Assembly (NCBI GenBank): GCA_029237515.1
Contig: JARBAV010000044.1
Span: 1-7,463 of the forward strand
Direction of reading: 5' to 3'
Source of the DNA: Nitrososphaerales archaeon
GTDB taxonomy: Archaea > Thermoproteota > Nitrososphaeria > Nitrososphaerales > Nitrososphaeraceae
DNA length: 7,463 bases
In this document: in pieces, positions 5,534 to 7,463 of the stretch
Layout of the letters: each line of letters starts with the position of its first letter
Numbering within the stretch: the stretch's first letter is position 1
Program-made: the position numbers and the translations under genes
Notes under the pieces: generated by a model
Told to the model about the DNA's origin: nothing
Databases searched by the model: none
Seen by the model: only the letters and a program-made list of their open reading frames with translations

Positions 5534-6466
5534 ATGAAGGTCGGATTATTTCTGCCACACGTTGGCGAGCACATTACTACAGAGAACATTCTGTATATTG
5601 CAACCGAAGCAGAAAAAGAAGGCATAGACTCTGTATGGGTATTAGATCGCCTACTTTGGCCAATTAACCCACAGACTCCATATGTTGCCTCTCCTGACGG
5701 TTCGCTTCCTATGGTGTATCAGAATGTACTTGACCCTTTGACGACATTGACTTACGTCGCAGCCGTTACTGAACGAATTTCTTTAGGAACATCAATTATT
5801 GACATGTTCTTTCAAAATCCCGTGGTGTTAAGCAAACGGGTTACGGCACTTGATATCCTCTCAGATGGAAGAGCTATCACTGGATTGGGTATAGGCTGGT
5901 CAAAAGATGAATTTGAAGTCTCTGGGATTCCTTACAAAAATAAAGGGACTAGAGCTGATGAATATCTTCAAGTATTGAAAAAGATATGGACTGATGACGT
6001 TGTAGAATTTAAAGGTCAATTTTACAATATACCTTCGTCAAAAATAGGACCTAAACCTGTACAAGAACCACATCCCCCAATACTACTTGGCGGATTTACT
6101 CCACGGACGTTTCCGCGGATAGTAAACTATGCGAACGGATGGATAGGAGTAGCTGGTTTTGGTCCATTAGAACAGCTTGAACAGGCGATAAATGGTTTGA
6201 AAGAAAGTGCAAGAAAGGCAGATAAGGAACCTTCGAAGGTTAGTATCTATATGGTTTCATATCCAAATATATTAGAATCAGCCCCCTCGTCTAACCAAGA
6301 TAGGATGCCAATGACAGGTACCATCGAAGAGATTGGAAGCGACATTGAACACATTAAAGCAATGGGCACGGACCACATAATATTTGGGCATCTGTTTTCT
6401 TCCCCAGGACGCGATATGAAAATGATGGTTGAAGTAACAATGCAGCTTGCTAGATATGCTAAATGA
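5534..6466 (+). CDS. LLM-class F420-dependent oxidoreductase
   Basis: The 310-residue cytoplasmic protein is a luciferase-like monooxygenase-fold (TIM barrel) oxidoreductase, closest in pattern to the F420-dependent Rv2161c-like group. Diagnostic blocks are MKVGLFLPH (1-9), AEKEGIDSVWVLDRLLWP (26-43), DPLTTLTYVAAVTERISLGT (67-86), NPVVLSKRVTALDILSDGR (95-113), the glycine-rich GLGIGWSKDEFEVSGIPY (117-134), R-A-DEYLQVLKKIWT (140-153), G-K-FY-like GQFYNIP (161-167), PHPPILLGG (179-187) and NGWIGVAG (201-208). The length is usual for the family and nothing looks truncated. Known members transfer hydride between reduced F420 (sometimes FMN) and small organic substrates; the substrate here cannot be read from the sequence. 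The ATG choice is supported by a TATA box 26 bp upstream, with an in-frame TAG-free leader not needed. It ends 41 bp from a convergent gene, so it is probably monocistronic. Confidence 0.9.
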   Translation: MKVGLFLPHVGEHITTENILYIATEAEKEGIDSVWVLDRLLWPINPQTPYVASPDGSLPMVYQNVLDPLTTLTYVAAVTERISLGTSIIDMFFQNPVVLSKRVTALDILSDGRAITGLGIGWSKDEFEVSGIPYKNKGTRADEYLQVLKKIWTDDVVEFKGQFYNIPSSKIGPKPVQEPHPPILLGGFTPRTFPRIVNYANGWIGVAGFGPLEQLEQAINGLKESARKADKEPSKVSIYMVSYPNILESAPSSNQDRMPMTGTIEEIGSDIEHIKAMGTDHIIFGHLFSSPGRDMKMMVEVTMQLARYAK

Positions 6467-6507
6467 AATATCTTCCGTTATTGAGGCAAATATGTACGTG
6501 TTCTAGA

Positions 6508-6870
6508 TCATCTTTTTAACTCATTCTCTATCTCTTGTGCTACGTCAAATAATAATTGAACTACATCGCTATAACCAGTGGCTTCTAATTCACGTAGATA
6601 TTTCCTGAGCTCATTCACTAATTTAGTGGCACTAGGTTTCATTTCTTCAGTTATCTGATTTTGTACAGGGGGGATACTCTCATTCATTTCTATGCCTCTG
6701 TAAATTGGTATGTGGCGTGCAATGAATTCGCTTAGTATCTTTGTTTGGTCATTGCTTGTTGGAATAAAATCATAATTGCTATGTCCGTCAACAAATGTTA
6801 TACTGTCTCTCTGAATGCCAAAGATCAATGTTGCATATATATCTCCATAGACATTCCCATCTTCACTCAT
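6508..6870 (-). CDS. Hypothetical protein, 120 aa
   Basis: I do not recognise this family. The product is soluble, with no signal peptide or membrane segment. Residues about 1-60 look like a small alpha/beta region (YGDIYATLIFGI, ITFVDG, then TKILSEFIARHIP). A Pro/Glu-containing linker (65-78) follows, and residues 79-119 are a charged amphipathic helix pair (ATKLVNELRKYLRELEATG and VVQLLFDVAQEIENELKR) that could mediate dimerisation or partner binding. The composition is coherent and the frame is intact, so I take it as real. The stop lies 41 bp from the end of the convergent oxidoreductase gene. A perfect 5-bp inverted repeat covers the GAGGG just upstream of its ATG. A link to the neighbouring oxidoreductase is not indicated. 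Confidence 0.7.
   Translation of the reverse strand: MSEDGNVYGDIYATLIFGIQRDSITFVDGHSNYDFIPTSNDQTKILSEFIARHIPIYRGIEMNESIPPVQNQITEEMKPSATKLVNELRKYLRELEATGYSDVVQLLFDVAQEIENELKR
6513..6517 (+). terminator. T5 tract after the oxidoreductase gene
   Basis: Five T on the plus strand 47 nt past the TAA-region stop of the oxidoreductase, lying inside the last codons of the convergent gene. It could end the plus-strand transcript; antisense overlap of the two 3' ends would be minimal. Confidence 0.35.
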
Positions 6871-7343
6871 AAAGTTACTATCCCTCTACCAGAGGAATAA
6901 GAGTCTATCCTGAGAGGAGTAGACCAACGATTATTCTTGAATTTAGACTGTAGTCTTTCACATGAATGATAATCGATAATGTTGTAGCCTAAAGAATTTG
7001 CTTTTTGTGATGTCTGTATTCTAAATTTAGCTTACAATGATATGCTGAATTTTTAATTTTCTAAAATATAGTAAAAGTATAATAGAGATATACTAAGGTA
7101 TACTAGAAGTACCAATAGAACCTTTCTAATGATAATTGAATTCATAATTGGCGTCTTAAGAATAGCCGTATTATCTTTCGCCTCCTAAATGGTTGAAACA
7201 AGCTTGTCTTAGAATTGAACTGCTGGCCATCAACGGAAATCTGACCCTCTTCTTTTTTATTTTACATTTTTTCTACAAACAAATTTTTAACCGGATTGCT
7301 AATCAAGAAACGTATAGTTATGCACTTTCATACTAAAGCGATC
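6871..7343. other. AT-rich intergenic region, 473 bp
   Basis: No gene was supported. It holds the inverted repeat before the 120-aa gene, a set of TATACT repeats (7076-7105), a 10-bp palindrome ACAAGCTTGT (7198-7207 region), and three T-rich tracts on the plus strand (about 7253-7258, 7267-7272, 7283-7287). The T-tracts would suit the end of a plus-strand RNA, but I cannot identify one. Confidence 0.4.
6883..6895 (-). promoter_or_regulatory. Inverted repeat upstream of the 120-aa gene
   Basis: CCTCT-ACC-AGAGG on the plus strand is a perfect 5-bp inverted repeat 13 bp upstream of the ATG. On the minus strand its distal arm overlaps AGAGGG, the only Shine-Dalgarno-like sequence, and a weak TATA (CTTATTC, about 6895-6901) partly overlaps the other arm. 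It could be an operator or an RNA hairpin hiding the ribosome site. Confidence 0.3.
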
Positions 7344-7463
7344 TTACATGAAATCTGCAAGATAGGATAGGATAAGTTTGTTGGGTGTCTCACAAGTGCC
7401 TGTCTTAGCTTTCATGATCTTTTCGTAATTTGTTGCATGAGCAGCCAATGCAATAAGTGATAG
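7344..7463 (-). CDS. Possible C-terminus of a gene cut by the window edge
   Basis: This minus-strand frame is open from the right edge for 39 codons to a TAA at 7344-7346. The other two frames on this strand close early, and the residues look protein-like, including SLIALAAHATNYEKIMKAK and NKLILSYLADFM at the end. I recognise no family and no start is visible inside the window apart from a possible TTG. No clear T-run follows on the minus strand. Its reality depends on what lies to the right. Confidence 0.35.
   Translation of the reverse strand, partial: LSLIALAAHATNYEKIMKAKTGTCETPNKLILSYLADFM

Noticed and set aside
1..7463. CRISPR array, insertion sequence or integrase-type mobile element
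   Set aside because: I found no regularly spaced long repeats, transposase motifs, terminal inverted repeats or target-site duplications.

Overview
The window looks archaeal, most probably from the Nitrososphaeria (ammonia-oxidising Thaumarchaeota, for example the Nitrososphaera/Nitrosocosmicus group). The evidence is AT-rich DNA, TATA boxes 24-30 bp upstream of start codons (leaderless or near-leaderless transcripts), short oligo-T terminators, a stand-alone RAM-domain regulator, an F420-type luciferase-like oxidoreductase and exported sugar-dehydrogenase-fold proteins. The assignment rests on gene content and promoter style; no phylogenetic marker is present.

Layout. 1-331 has no confident gene, only an open stretch (29-193) followed by a T-run. 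332-544 (-) encodes a 70-aa exported peptide with two cysteines, and its start codon overlaps the stop of a 9-residue leader ORF. 743-2212 (-) encodes an exported six-bladed beta-propeller of the glucose/sorbosone dehydrogenase (GSDH) family. 2893-3129 (+) encodes a stand-alone Lrp/AsnC effector (RAM) domain of 78 aa. 3509-4843 (+) encodes a second, membrane-anchored GSDH paralogue with a TTG start. 5217-5289 (-) is a tRNA-sized element with a good archaeal promoter, acceptor/T-arm-like pairing and a T6 terminator, but no recognisable D or anticodon arm. 5534-6466 (+) is a luciferase-like (LLM) F420-dependent oxidoreductase. 6508-6870 (-) is a convergent 120-aa hypothetical protein. 7344-7463 (-) is an open frame running off the right edge, possibly the C-terminus of another gene.

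How the genes relate. The two GSDH paralogues point away from each other around the small RAM regulator, which may sense a small molecule and modulate an Lrp-type factor; control of the paralogues by it is inference only. The most informative comparison in the window is between the paralogues. The plus-strand copy keeps the His, Asp and Arg-Asn positions of the PQQ sugar dehydrogenase active site. The minus-strand copy has Gly, Gly and Trp-Asn there and has lost a C-terminal Arg, so it is probably a non-catalytic or re-purposed propeller. I do not see a clear multi-gene novel system; the tRNA-like element and the degenerate paralogue are the best leads.
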